Shown here: piece after piece, positions 26,798 through 35,146 of the stretch
Layout: the number at the start of each line of letters is the position of its first letter
Numbering within the stretch: the stretch's first letter is position 1
Origin: Parerythrobacter_A sp963761775
GTDB lineage: Bacteria > Pseudomonadota > Alphaproteobacteria > Sphingomonadales > Sphingomonadaceae
Reading direction: 5' to 3'
DNA length: 64,000 bases
NCBI GenBank assembly: GCA_963761775.1
Contig: CAVXIF010000005.1
Location: 66,755-130,754, forward strand
Made by a program: the position numbers and the translations under genes
The notes under the pieces: generated by a model
Database searches by the model: none
What the model was told of the DNA's origin: nothing
What the model saw: only the letters and a program-made list of their open reading frames with translations

Positions 26798-29173
26798 TCA
26801 GCTTTCCTTCTGTTCCCCGGCGGCGGCATCCGTTGCCGTGTCGCTGGCATCGGACGCCTTTTTCGTTACCTTCTTGCGAACGGGCGCTTTGCGTTTGGCT
26901 TTAGGCGGAGCCGGGCTGATTTCAAAGCTGGGCTTGCCGTCCTTCAGGCTCACCGACACCTCGCCACCATCGGCGAGCTTGCCGAACAGCAATTCCTCGG
27001 CGAGCGGCTGCTTGATCCGATCCTGGATGAGGCGGCCCATCGGGCGCGCGCCGTACAGACGATCGTAACCCTTTTCGGCCAGCCAGCCCTTGGCCTCTTC
27101 GTCGAACTGGATGTGGACGTTCTGGTCCGCCAGCTGCAATTCCAGTTGGAGGATGAACTTGTCGACCACGCGCGCCACGGTGTCCCTGCCCAGATAGGCG
27201 AAGGGCACGATGGCATCGAGGCGGTTGCGGAATTCGGGCGAGAACATCTTCTTCACCGCTTCCTCGCTCGCGTCTTCCTTCGACACATCGCCGAAGCCGA
27301 TACCCGTGCTGGCCATGTCGGCGGCCCCGGCATTGGTCGTCATCACCAGCACAACATTGCGGAAATCCACAGTCTTGCCGTGATGGTCGGTCAGGCGACC
27401 GTTATCCATCACCTGCAACAGGATATTGAAGAGGTCGGGGTGCGCCTTCTCGATCTCGTCGAGCAGCAGCACGCAATGCGGGTTCTGGTCGACCGCATCG
27501 GTCAGCAGGCCGCCCTGGTCGTAGCCGACATAGCCCGGAGGCGCGCCGATCAGGCGGCTGACGCTGTGGCGTTCCATATATTCGGACATGTCGAAGCGTT
27601 TCAGCTCGATGCCCATGATGCTGGAGAGCTGGCGCGCGACTTCGGTCTTGCCGACGCCGGTGGGGCCGCTGAACAGGAAACTGCCGATGGGCTTGTCGGG
27701 ATCGCGCAGGCCCGCACGGCTCAGCTTCATCGCGGTCGCCAGCTTGCCGACGGCAAAATCCTGTCCGAACACGACATGCTTCAGGTCGCGTTCGAGGTTT
27801 TCGAGCGCCTTCTTGTCGTCCTTGCTGACCGATTTTGGCGGGATGCGCGCCATCGTCGCGATGACCTGCTCCACTTCGCGCGCGGTGATCTTCTTCTTGC
27901 GGCGGCTGGGCGGGACCAGCATCTGCATCGCACCGACCTCGTCGATTACGTCGATCGCCTTGTCGGGCAGCTTTCGGTCGTTGATGTAGCGCGCCGACAG
28001 CTCGACGGCGGTTTTCAGCGCGTCGGGCGTGTATTTCACCTTGTGGTGATCCTCGAACGCGCTGCGCAGGCCCTTGAGTATCTTGACCGTATCCTCGACA
28101 GTCGGCTCGTTCACGTCGATCTTCTGGAACCGCCGCAGCAGGGCGCGGTCCTTCTCGAAATGGTTGCGGAATTCCTTGTAGGTGGTCGAACCCACGCAGC
28201 GGATCGTGCCGCCGCTCAGCGCGGGCTTCAGGAGGTTGGAAGCATCCATCGCCCCGCCGCTGGTCGCGCCTGCACCGATGACGGTGTGAATCTCGTCGAT
28301 GAACAGGATCGCATGCGGCATCGCTTCCAGTTCGTTCACGACCTGCTTCAGCCGTTCCTCGAAATCGCCGCGATAGCGTGTGCCCGCCAGCAACGCGCCC
28401 ATGTCGAGCGAGTAGATGACGGCTTCTTCCAACACTTCGGGCACGTCGCCTTCGACGATCTTGCGCGCCAGCCCCTCCGCGATTGCGGTCTTGCCGACTC
28501 CGGGATCGCCAACATAAAGCGGGTTGTTTTTCGAACGGCGGCACAGGATCTGCACGGTGCGGTCCACTTCCGGTCCGCGCCCGATCAGCGGATCGACTTT
28601 GCCGGCTTCCGCCTTCTTGTTCAGGTTGACGGTGAACTGGTCGAGCGCGGTTTCCTTCTTGCCATCGCCCTTTGCATCCTTCTCGCCCGCCGGAACATCC
28701 TCGCCCTGCGCCGCGCTACCCTCGGCGGGCTGGCCGCCCTTGCCGATGCCGTGGCTGATGAAGCTGACCGCATCCAGTCGGCTCATGTCCTGCTGCTGCA
28801 GGAAATAGACCGCATAGCTGTCGCGTTCCGAGAACAGCGCCACCAGCACGTTTGCGCCCGTAACCGTATCCTTGCCGCTGGACTGCACATGCAGGATCGC
28901 GCGCTGGACCACGCGCTGGAACCCGGCGGTGGGCTGCGGATCGGCATCTTCCTCGGTTTTCAGCGACTGGTATTCCTGGTCGAGATATTGCCGCGCGACC
29001 TCGCCCAGCTCCTTCATGTCCACGCCGCACGAATTCATCACCGCCGCCGCGTCCTCGTCATCGATCAGCGCCAGCAGCAGATGCTCCAGCGTGGCGTATT
29101 CGTGATGCCGCTCGGCTGCGCTGGCGAGCGCATTATGGAGCGTTTTTTCGAGGTTCTGGGCGAAACTTGGCAT
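26798..29173 (-). CDS. clpA: ATP-dependent Clp protease ATP-binding subunit ClpA
   Basis: ClpA is the AAA+ unfoldase that feeds substrates to ClpP. The 791-residue protein has the paired N-terminal Clp_N repeats (1-145), a first AAA module with Walker A GDPGVGKTAIAEG and the IDEIHTVIGAGATSGG region, and a second AAA module with GPTGVGKTEVA and LLDEIEKAHPDLF. The ClpP-binding loop should be between VVLVMTTNAGA and the following helices. The tail is a Lys/Ala-rich, acidic-ended extension (KRKAPVRKKVTKKA). clpS, usually just upstream, is absent here; DUF1192 is next instead. The start ATG gives MPSFAQNLEKTLHNAL, the family N-terminus. Confidence 0.96.
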   Translation of the reverse strand: MPSFAQNLEKTLHNALASAAERHHEYATLEHLLLALIDDEDAAAVMNSCGVDMKELGEVARQYLDQEYQSLKTEEDADPQPTAGFQRVVQRAILHVQSSGKDTVTGANVLVALFSERDSYAVYFLQQQDMSRLDAVSFISHGIGKGGQPAEGSAAQGEDVPAGEKDAKGDGKKETALDQFTVNLNKKAEAGKVDPLIGRGPEVDRTVQILCRRSKNNPLYVGDPGVGKTAIAEGLARKIVEGDVPEVLEEAVIYSLDMGALLAGTRYRGDFEERLKQVVNELEAMPHAILFIDEIHTVIGAGATSGGAMDASNLLKPALSGGTIRCVGSTTYKEFRNHFEKDRALLRRFQKIDVNEPTVEDTVKILKGLRSAFEDHHKVKYTPDALKTAVELSARYINDRKLPDKAIDVIDEVGAMQMLVPPSRRKKKITAREVEQVIATMARIPPKSVSKDDKKALENLERDLKHVVFGQDFAVGKLATAMKLSRAGLRDPDKPIGSFLFSGPTGVGKTEVARQLSSIMGIELKRFDMSEYMERHSVSRLIGAPPGYVGYDQGGLLTDAVDQNPHCVLLLDEIEKAHPDLFNILLQVMDNGRLTDHHGKTVDFRNVVLVMTTNAGAADMASTGIGFGDVSKEDASEEAVKKMFSPEFRNRLDAIVPFAYLGRDTVARVVDKFILQLELQLADQNVHIQFDEEAKGWLAEKGYDRLYGARPMGRLIQDRIKQPLAEELLFGKLADGGEVSVSLKDGKPSFEISPAPPKAKRKAPVRKKVTKKASDASDTATDAAAGEQKES

Positions 29174-29256
29174 GGCGTGACCTTACGGGTGCAGAGTGTG
29201 TCGGCAATATAGGAACTTGCCGCGCATTGTGGAGGGGAGGGCGGCGACAGGTGCTC

Positions 29257-29457
29257 TCACGGCGATTTGCCGAATAGCCTGTCCGCCGCGCGGCGGTGGT
29301 CGGCGGCGGCATCGCGATGCGCGGTGACGCGGGCGATTTCTGCCTCGAGCAGGGCGATGCGCAGGGCCAGCTCGTCCTGCGAATAGGGCGTCAGGTCTTC
29401 GGTTGCCAGCGCGGCAGCGGCATCGTGCGTTTTGCGGGGTTCGTCCGGAATATCCAT
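29257..29457 (-). CDS. DUF1192 family small protein
   Basis: This 66-residue protein begins MDIPDEPRKTHDAAAAL and contains the DUF1192 core (LTPYSQDELALRIALLEAEIARV) followed by a basic stretch RAADRLFGKSP. The middle forms a short coiled coil. DUF1192 proteins are widespread small alphaproteobacterial proteins without assigned function. I preferred the ATG at 29457, where the conserved acidic start falls; a longer in-frame start at 29496 is less likely. It is upstream of clpA by 83 bases on the same strand. Confidence 0.8.
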   Translation of the reverse strand: MDIPDEPRKTHDAAAALATEDLTPYSQDELALRIALLEAEIARVTAHRDAAADHRRAADRLFGKSP

Positions 29458-29580
29458 TGCCAGGGGAGTGTCGCAAGGCAGGACGGTTGCTGTCAATTGC
29501 CTTCGCCGCTAGCGAACAATGCAATAGTGCGGCAGGCGCGGCGCAGGGGTAATAAAGCTGCGCTGGAAAGGGGTTTTGGG

Positions 29581-30595
29581 GTGGCGACAGATATTCCGGC
29601 ACAAATGACAGCGATCGCCTATGCGCAACCGGGCGACGCCGACGTCCTGAGTGCGCAATCGGTACCGGTGCCGGACCCGCGCGCGAGCGAAGTGCTGGTG
29701 CAGGTCGCCTTTGCTGGCGTGAACCGGCCCGACGTCATCCAGCGCAAGGGGCTGTACCCGCCGCCGCCCGATGCTTCGCCGCTGCTGGGTCTGGAGATAT
29801 CGGGAACCGTCGTGGCTATCGGCGAGGGCGTGCCCGAAACATGGCTTGGCCGGAAGGTGTGCGGCCTCGCTCCGGGCGGAGGCTATGCCGGATTTTGCCG
29901 CCTGCCTGCCGAACACTGCCTGCCGGTGGACGACGCAATGCCGTTGGCCGAGGCGGCTGCGATTCCCGAAACGCTGTTCACCGTGTGGCACAACGTGTTC
30001 CAGCGCGGCCATGCGCGCGATGGCGAGACATTGCTGGTCCACGGCGGCACCAGCGGCATCGGCACGATGGCGACGATGCTGGGGGCCGCGTTCGGGCTTG
30101 AGGTGCTGGTGACATGCGGCACGGATGCGAAATGCACCGCCGCGCGCAAATTCGGCGCCGCGCATGCCTTCAATTATCACGACACCGATTTCGTCGACGA
30201 GGTGAAGGCGGCAACCGGTGGCGCGGGCGTCGATATCGTACTGGATATGGTGTCGGGTGATTATGTGCCGCGCAACCTGCGCTGCCTCGCCACCGAGGGG
30301 CGGCACGTGACCATCGCCGTGCTGGGCGGGATGACGGCGGAGCTGAACATGGCGCTTGTCATGCAGAAGCGACTGACGCTGACCGGCTCAACCCTGCGCG
30401 CCCGCAGCGACACGTTCAAGACGATGCTTTGCCAGGAGATCGAGGCCACTGCCTGGCCGCTGTTCCTGGACGGCGAGATTTGCCCGGTGATGGATCGCGT
30501 GTTCCCGCTGGCCGATGCCGCCGACGCGCACCGGCGCATGGAAGCCGGTACGCATATCGGCAAGATCGTGCTGGAGGTCGGCGGGGAACCGCTGA
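29581..30595 (+). CDS. NAD(P)H-quinone oxidoreductase (MDR/zeta-crystallin type)
   Basis: This 330-residue medium-chain reductase is of the quinone oxidoreductase (PIG3/zeta-crystallin-like) class. Motifs include AFAGVNRPDVIQRKGLYPPP, LGLEISGTVVAIG, the NADPH-binding LLVHGGTSGIGTMATML and the closing HIGKIVLEV. It lacks the structural zinc lobe of alcohol dehydrogenases. The start is GTG at 29581 (VATDIPAQMTAIA) with GGAAAGGGG upstream. Read as given, the frame does not stop after HIGKIVLEV but runs on through the next gene in a wrong frame. Removing one base near 30580 gives a TGA at 30593-30595, so I place the end there and suspect a sequencing insertion. Confidence 0.85.
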
Positions 30596-30631
30596 CATGG
30601 CTCGTCGGATGCCCGGGTTCCACGCATACCG

Positions 30632-30647
30632 TGTTTCACGTGAAACT
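30632..30647. other. parS site 4 (intergenic)
   Basis: TGTTTCACGTGAAACT holds the perfect 14-base parS core (30633-30646) with one mismatch at the last position. It lies between the quinone oxidoreductase and TrcR genes, 24 kb from the parAB cluster. Confidence 0.88.
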
Positions 30648-30717
30648 CGAGTTCGGCTTGCCAGATACGCTAAACAGGTTGCCCCTCGGCCAAGCTGGCC
30701 TAATCACATTCGCGCGT

Positions 30718-30751
30718 GGCCGCTCCGGGAAGGGGCGGCCCTTTGTATTTT
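30718..30751 (+). terminator. Probable Rho-independent terminator before trcR
   Basis: GGCCGCTCC pairs with GGGGCGGCC around a GGGAA loop and is followed by CTTTGTATTTT. It ends 34 bases before the TrcR start, so it may terminate the quinone oxidoreductase transcript, or act as an attenuator if the trcR promoter lies upstream of it. Confidence 0.7.
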
Positions 30752-30784
30752 ATGCGCCGCGCCTGTGCGGCGAGAGAGACAGAT

Positions 30785-31594
30785 ATGGCCGAACAACCCA
30801 AACCCCTGATGCCGCACGCCACCGCGACCTGGTTGGTGGACAATACCGGTCTCGGCTTCGAACAGATTGCCGAATTTTGCGGTATCCACATCCTCGAAGT
30901 GCAGGCAATGGCCGACGATCTGGCGGGCAGCAAGTATACCGGCCGCGACCCCCTGCATTCGGGCGAGCTGACGCAGGACGAGATCGACAAGGGCCAGGCC
31001 GACGGCGATTACCGGCTGGTGATGCAGAAGGCGCCCGTCGAAGTGACGCGCACCAAGGGACCGCGTTACACGCCGGTTTCCAAGCGGCAGGACAAGCCCG
31101 ATGGCATCGCCTGGGTGCTGCGCAACCACCCCGAAGTGTCCGACGCGCAGATTTCCAAGCTGATCGGTACCACGCGCAACACGATCAACGCGATTCGCGA
31201 GCGCAGTCACTGGAACATCCAGAATATCCAGCCAAAGGATCCGGTAACGGTCGGTTTGTGCGCGCAGCGCGAGCTGGACGCCGTGGTCGCCAAGGCCGCC
31301 GAACGCGCCGAGAAGCAGGCGATCAAGGATGGCACGGTCGAGGAAGCACCCGCCGAAGACACCCAGGGCATGGTCGAGAAAATCAGCGACGAGGACCGCC
31401 TGATCGAACAGCTGCGCGCCGAACGCGCCGAGAACGAGAAGGTCGCTGCCGAGGCCGCGCAGGAAGCCGAAGCCGCCGCATGGCTGGAAGCGAAGCGCGC
31501 TGCCGAAGCGGGCGAAACGCCTCCGGCCCCCGCAGAAGCAGAACCGGCCCCCGCAGCCGATACGCCTGCCGAAACGCCAGACGCCAATGGCTGA
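30785..31594 (+). CDS. trcR: Cell cycle transcriptional regulator TrcR (DUF1013)
   Basis: This 269-residue protein matches DUF1013, described as the alphaproteobacterial cell-cycle regulator TrcR that works with the GcrA/CtrA circuit. The conserved core is residues 1-160: ATWLVDNTGLGFEQIAEFC, HILEVQAMADDLAG, GRDPLHSGELTQDEI, AWVLRNHPEVSDAQISKLIG and TTRNTINAIRERSHWNI, the last two resembling a helix-turn-helix. The C-terminal 100 residues are a charged coiled coil with an Ala/Glu/Pro-rich tail. The ATG at 30785 was chosen because the family starts there and GAGAGACAGA lies upstream. It overlaps the following acyl-CoA ligase gene by 8 bases. Confidence 0.9.
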   Translation: MAEQPKPLMPHATATWLVDNTGLGFEQIAEFCGIHILEVQAMADDLAGSKYTGRDPLHSGELTQDEIDKGQADGDYRLVMQKAPVEVTRTKGPRYTPVSKRQDKPDGIAWVLRNHPEVSDAQISKLIGTTRNTINAIRERSHWNIQNIQPKDPVTVGLCAQRELDAVVAKAAERAEKQAIKDGTVEEAPAEDTQGMVEKISDEDRLIEQLRAERAENEKVAAEAAQEAEAAAWLEAKRAAEAGETPPAPAEAEPAPAADTPAETPDANG

Positions 31595-33281
31595 CACGGT
31601 CTCCGTCATCGGACCTGACATGGCCGAGGGTGCGTATCACCATCCGGTCGCGTGGGACCATGCCATCGACGCGCGCCCCCTGCCCGCGATTTTCGCGGCG
31701 CAGGCCGGGGCGCGACCCAAAGCGCCGCTGGTCGATTTCCTCGGCCGGACATATGATTACGCGACGCTCTATGCCGAGGCGCAACGCTTTGCTGCCGGAC
31801 TGTTGCGGATGGGCGTGGGCAAGGGCGACCGCGTCGGCCTGTTCCTGCCCAATGTGCCGATCTACATCTCCGCCTATTACGGCGCGATGATGGTCGGTGC
31901 GGTGACGGTGAACTTCTCGCCGCTCTACACCGCCGAAGAATTGAGCGCACAGGTCGAGGATTCGGGCGCGCGGGTGATGGTCACCATCGATTCCGCCGCA
32001 TTGCTGCCGACCGCGCTGGAGGTGCTGGACGGTTCCTCCCTGCGCGAACTGGTCGTCGGGCGGTTGGGCACGATGCTGTCGCCGGTAAAGCGCATCGCGC
32101 TGAAGGTGCTGGGCCGCAAGAGCATCTCTGCCATTCCCGACCGCAGCGATGTGCAGGGGTGGGCCGATATGCTGGCCGAACCCACGGCAAAGCTGCCGGA
32201 CCTTGCCGTCACCGACCTTGCGCTGCTGCAATATACCGGCGGCACGACCGGACGGCCCAAGGGCGCGATGCTGACGCACGGGAACCTGTCGTCCAACGCC
32301 CTGCAGGTCGATTCCATCGACCCGTTCGACCGCGACGATCCCGATATCGTGATGGGCGCGCTGCCGCTGTTCCATGTCTTTGCGAACACCTGCGTGCTGA
32401 ACCGCACGGTGGCCAAGGGCGGGATGATCGCGATGGTGCCGCGTTTCGAACCCAGGCAAGTGCTGAAAACGATCGAGCGCGTCGGCGCGACCGCGTTTCC
32501 CGGCGTGCCGACCATGTATCAGGCGCTGCTGGACAATCCGGCGATGGCGAAGGCCGACCTGTCTTCGCTGCGCATCTGCATTTCGGGCGGTGCGGCGCTG
32601 GCTGCGCCCGTGCGCGAGGCGTTCGAGGAAAAGACCGGTGCGCGGCTGGTGGAGGGTTATGGCCTCACCGAAAGCAGCGGCGTGGTCTCCACCAACCCCT
32701 ATGAGGGCAAGCGCAAGCCGGGCACTATCGGCCAGCTCTTGCCGCAAACGCGGGTGGCCTTGCTGGACAAGGAAGACGCGACCAGACCCGCACCCGACGG
32801 CGAGCCGGGCGAACTGGTGGTGCGCGGGCCGCAGGTGATGCAAGGGTACTGGAACCGCCCCGAAGCCGCTGCCGATGCGTTCGCCGAGTTCGATGGCGAG
32901 CAATGGCTGCGCACCGGCGATATCGCGACGGTGGACGACGACAATTTCCTGAAAATCGTGGATCGCAGCAAGGACATGATTTCGGTTGGCGGGTTCAAGG
33001 TCTTCCCCAGCCAGGTCGAAGACGTGCTGGTGCGTCACGACGCCGTGCGCGAAGTGCTGGTGATCGGTGTGCCCGACGATTATCTGGGCGAAACGCCGCG
33101 CGCCTTCATCACGCTGAACGACGATGCCGGCGACACCAGCGGCGACGATTTGCGCAAATGGCTGAACGGGCGCATCGGCAAGCACGAGCGGGTGTCGGGC
33201 GTTGTCATCCGCGACGAATTGCCCAAGACCATGATCGGCAAGCTGGACCGCAAGGCCCTGCGCGCCGAAGTGCTTGACTAA
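31587..33281 (+). CDS. Long-chain fatty acid--CoA ligase (AMP-forming)
   Basis: This 564-residue acyl-adenylate-forming enzyme is of the FadD type. Motifs are YTGGTTGRPKGAML (P-loop, about residues 214-227), LPLFHVFANT, GYGLTESSGV, LVVRGPQVMQGYW, WLRTGDIATVDDD and the hinge/lysine region VDRSKDMISVGGFKVFP, with the late catalytic lysine in LPKTMIGKLDRKALR. It activates fatty acids to acyl-CoA at the membrane or cytosol, for degradation or lipid synthesis, matching the nearby acyl-CoA dehydrogenase and ETF genes functionally. It overlaps trcR by 8 bases, so the two are probably cotranscribed. Chain-length preference cannot be read. Confidence 0.92.
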   Translation: MADTVSVIGPDMAEGAYHHPVAWDHAIDARPLPAIFAAQAGARPKAPLVDFLGRTYDYATLYAEAQRFAAGLLRMGVGKGDRVGLFLPNVPIYISAYYGAMMVGAVTVNFSPLYTAEELSAQVEDSGARVMVTIDSAALLPTALEVLDGSSLRELVVGRLGTMLSPVKRIALKVLGRKSISAIPDRSDVQGWADMLAEPTAKLPDLAVTDLALLQYTGGTTGRPKGAMLTHGNLSSNALQVDSIDPFDRDDPDIVMGALPLFHVFANTCVLNRTVAKGGMIAMVPRFEPRQVLKTIERVGATAFPGVPTMYQALLDNPAMAKADLSSLRICISGGAALAAPVREAFEEKTGARLVEGYGLTESSGVVSTNPYEGKRKPGTIGQLLPQTRVALLDKEDATRPAPDGEPGELVVRGPQVMQGYWNRPEAAADAFAEFDGEQWLRTGDIATVDDDNFLKIVDRSKDMISVGGFKVFPSQVEDVLVRHDAVREVLVIGVPDDYLGETPRAFITLNDDAGDTSGDDLRKWLNGRIGKHERVSGVVIRDELPKTMIGKLDRKALRAEVLD

Positions 33282-33316
33282 CTTGCGCAGTTAGCTTGCG
33301 CCCTTAGCTGGGACCC

Positions 33317-33799
33317 CTAACTGGCAACGGTGAGGACCAGCTCGTCTTTTTCCGGGGCATCGGCGCTCTTCTGCTTGCCCTGGCCACTCGACTGCGCCTG
33401 TCCGCCGTCGCGGTGGGCAAATTTGCCCTCGACCTGCGCGCCTTGCTCGATGGTGATCGAGTCGTAGCGCACATCGCCCTCGACCCGCGCGGAGGCCAGC
33501 ACCACCAGATCGCGCGCGACGATGGATCCCTGCACCGTGCCCGCAACCCGCGCGGTTTCGGCATCGATAGCCCCGTTGATCGTGCTTGCTTCGCCCTGCA
33601 CCAGCGAGGCGCAGGCGATGTCGCCATCGATGCGGCCATCGACATGCAGTTCGGTGGTAGCGGCGATATTGCCGGTGATGGTCACATCCTGCCCGATGAC
33701 CGAGAAGGTACCCTGCCCGCCCGAAGAATTCCCGCGCGCCATCGGCTTACTCGGCTGCTTTTCCGGATAGGGGCGCGCTGCGGGCTTTTTCGAGAACAT
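33317..33799 (-). CDS. Bactofilin family cytoskeletal protein
   Basis: This 160-residue protein has the bactofilin right-handed beta-helix: repeats of about six residues between 32 and 125 (FSVIGQDVTITGNI, LHVDGRIDGDIA, TINGAIDAETARV, GTVQGSIVARDLVVL, ARVEGDVRYDSITIE, GAQVEGKF). N- and C-terminal tails are Pro/Ser/Lys-rich and disordered, as expected. Bactofilins polymerise without nucleotide and recruit peptidoglycan enzymes. Its start lies inside the 3' end of the M23 peptidase gene (53-base overlap), a pairing in which the peptidase is often the bactofilin client, as in CcmA-Csd1 and BacA/LmdC-type systems. Confidence 0.93.
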   Translation of the reverse strand: MFSKKPAARPYPEKQPSKPMARGNSSGGQGTFSVIGQDVTITGNIAATTELHVDGRIDGDIACASLVQGEASTINGAIDAETARVAGTVQGSIVARDLVVLASARVEGDVRYDSITIEQGAQVEGKFAHRDGGQAQSSGQGKQKSADAPEKDELVLTVAS

Positions 33800-34928
33800 G
33801 GGGGGCTTTCTCCAGGAAGGGGCGGGGGTTCACGGCGCGACCGTCGATGCGAACCTCGAAATGCAGGTGCGGACCGGTGGACCGCCCGGTGCTGCCGATG
33901 GCCCCGATGACCGTACCGGCGGGCACACGCTGGCCGATGGTGGTACCGAGCCGCGACATATGGGCATAGCGTGTCATAAGGCCGTTACCGTGGTCGATTT
34001 CGACGGTGATACCGTAACCCGATTTGCGTCCGGCGAAACTTACCTTGCCGGTGGCAGCGGCGTAGATCGGTGCGCCGGTCGGGCCGCGAAAATCAAGGCC
34101 GCTATGCATTGCAGCGGCGCCGGTGAACGGATCGCGGCGATAGCCGAAGCTGGAAGACACCATCTCCACCTTGGCGGGCGCGACTTGCGGGATGCCGTCA
34201 AGCGAGCGTTCCAGCGCGGCCATGCGCGCCAGGCTAAGGCCGAGCCGCTCGAACCGCGGATCGAGCGACCCGTCGGCAGCGGACGCCAGCGTTTCCAGCG
34301 GACCACCCATTGCGGCGCGTGCCGCCTGCGCGTCGCTGCTGCGCAGCATGGCATCGGGGTTGAGGCCGAGCTGGCGTATTGCCGCTTTCGCGCGTGCGGA
34401 ACGGCGGTCTGCAAACCGGGTCAGCCTTTCGACGAACAGTAGCTGGCGTGCCTCGACTTCGGCAAGGCCGGCGGCTTCGGGGAACAGCGCACTGACCTTG
34501 TCGACCGTAGCCTGCGCTTCGGACCCCGAATCGGAAACCGTTTCTCCCTGCCGTGCATCTTCGGGCAGCGTTTCGACCATCGATTCGATGAAGTCCTGCC
34601 GCACCTTGAGGTCGGCGGCGACATCGTCGATCTCGGTCGAGTATTCGCCCATCCGCTCTTCGACGGTGGCGACGCGGGCTTCGCGTTGCAGCAGCGATAC
34701 GCGCGCGCTCTCGGCGCTGTATTGCTGCCACGCCATGATCGCCATCGATAGCGCCCAGACAAGCGCGGCGAACAGCACGGCAGCAGCTGCGAACAGCTGC
34801 ACACGCGAGCTAAGTTTTATGAAACGGACCTGGCCCTTCGAACGCATGAAAAATTCGCGTTCCGGAAACCATTTTGCCAAACGGGCGATTACTCCGCCTG
34901 CAGCGTTCGAATGTGTGATGCGACCCAC
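33747..34928 (-). CDS. M23 family metallopeptidase, membrane-anchored (bactofilin partner)
   Basis: This LytM-domain endopeptidase has up to 393 residues. A cytoplasmic N-terminus is followed by one transmembrane helix (VQLFAAAAVLFAALVWALSM, about residues 43-62) and a coiled-coil stretch. The LytM domain near 265-375 has complete zinc ligands in MHSGLDF and GPHLHFE. The first possible start is GTG at 34928; an ATG at 34847 is also possible and keeps the helix. It overlaps the bactofilin gene, so the two form a coupled unit that likely localises peptidoglycan cutting. Its promoter region (34929-35146) is shared divergently with nadD. Confidence 0.92.
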   Translation of the reverse strand: MGRITHSNAAGGVIARLAKWFPEREFFMRSKGQVRFIKLSSRVQLFAAAAVLFAALVWALSMAIMAWQQYSAESARVSLLQREARVATVEERMGEYSTEIDDVAADLKVRQDFIESMVETLPEDARQGETVSDSGSEAQATVDKVSALFPEAAGLAEVEARQLLFVERLTRFADRRSARAKAAIRQLGLNPDAMLRSSDAQAARAAMGGPLETLASAADGSLDPRFERLGLSLARMAALERSLDGIPQVAPAKVEMVSSSFGYRRDPFTGAAAMHSGLDFRGPTGAPIYAAATGKVSFAGRKSGYGITVEIDHGNGLMTRYAHMSRLGTTIGQRVPAGTVIGAIGSTGRSTGPHLHFEVRIDGRAVNPRPFLEKAPHVLEKARSAPLSGKAAE

Positions 34929-34983
34929 CCTACTATCGTTTTCGATTAGTAAAAGTGGAATACCACGCGTTTCTGCGGGGGTC

Positions 34984-35022
34984 GAATCCGTTAAGCAACG
35001 GAACGGGCGAGTCGAAAGACTC
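34984..35022. promoter_or_regulatory. Cluster of three GANTC (CcrM-type) sites
   Basis: GAATC (34984-34988), GAGTC (35009-35013) and GACTC (35018-35022) lie within 39 bases in the divergent gap between the M23/bactofilin unit and the nadD operon. The last two form a palindrome, GAGTCGAAAGACTC. GANTC is the recognition sequence of the cell-cycle methyltransferase CcrM in alphaproteobacteria; the regulatory role here is inferred. Confidence 0.4.
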
Positions 35023-35146
35023 CCGCGACGAACCGTTTGCGGCTACATTCCGGCCATAGCGGTTAAGCGGTTAATGGCGAAAGGCACGATCCGGTTCCCG
35101 CAAAATCGCAATTGTTTCGCAGCGAAGTCTGCTAGGCCAAGCTGCA

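Noticed and set aside
29296..31890. An 864-codon frame joining the quinone oxidoreductase with sequence read through the trcR and acyl-CoA ligase genes.
   Set aside because: Only the first 330 residues from 29581 match a family; the rest is out-of-frame reading of trcR. The apparent fusion is caused by a frame error near 30580.
35050..35080. A possible CtrA site from GGTTAAGCGGTTAATGG in the M23/nadD gap.
   Set aside because: The half-sites TTAA and TTAA are 4 bases apart, not the 7 bases required by the CtrA consensus.
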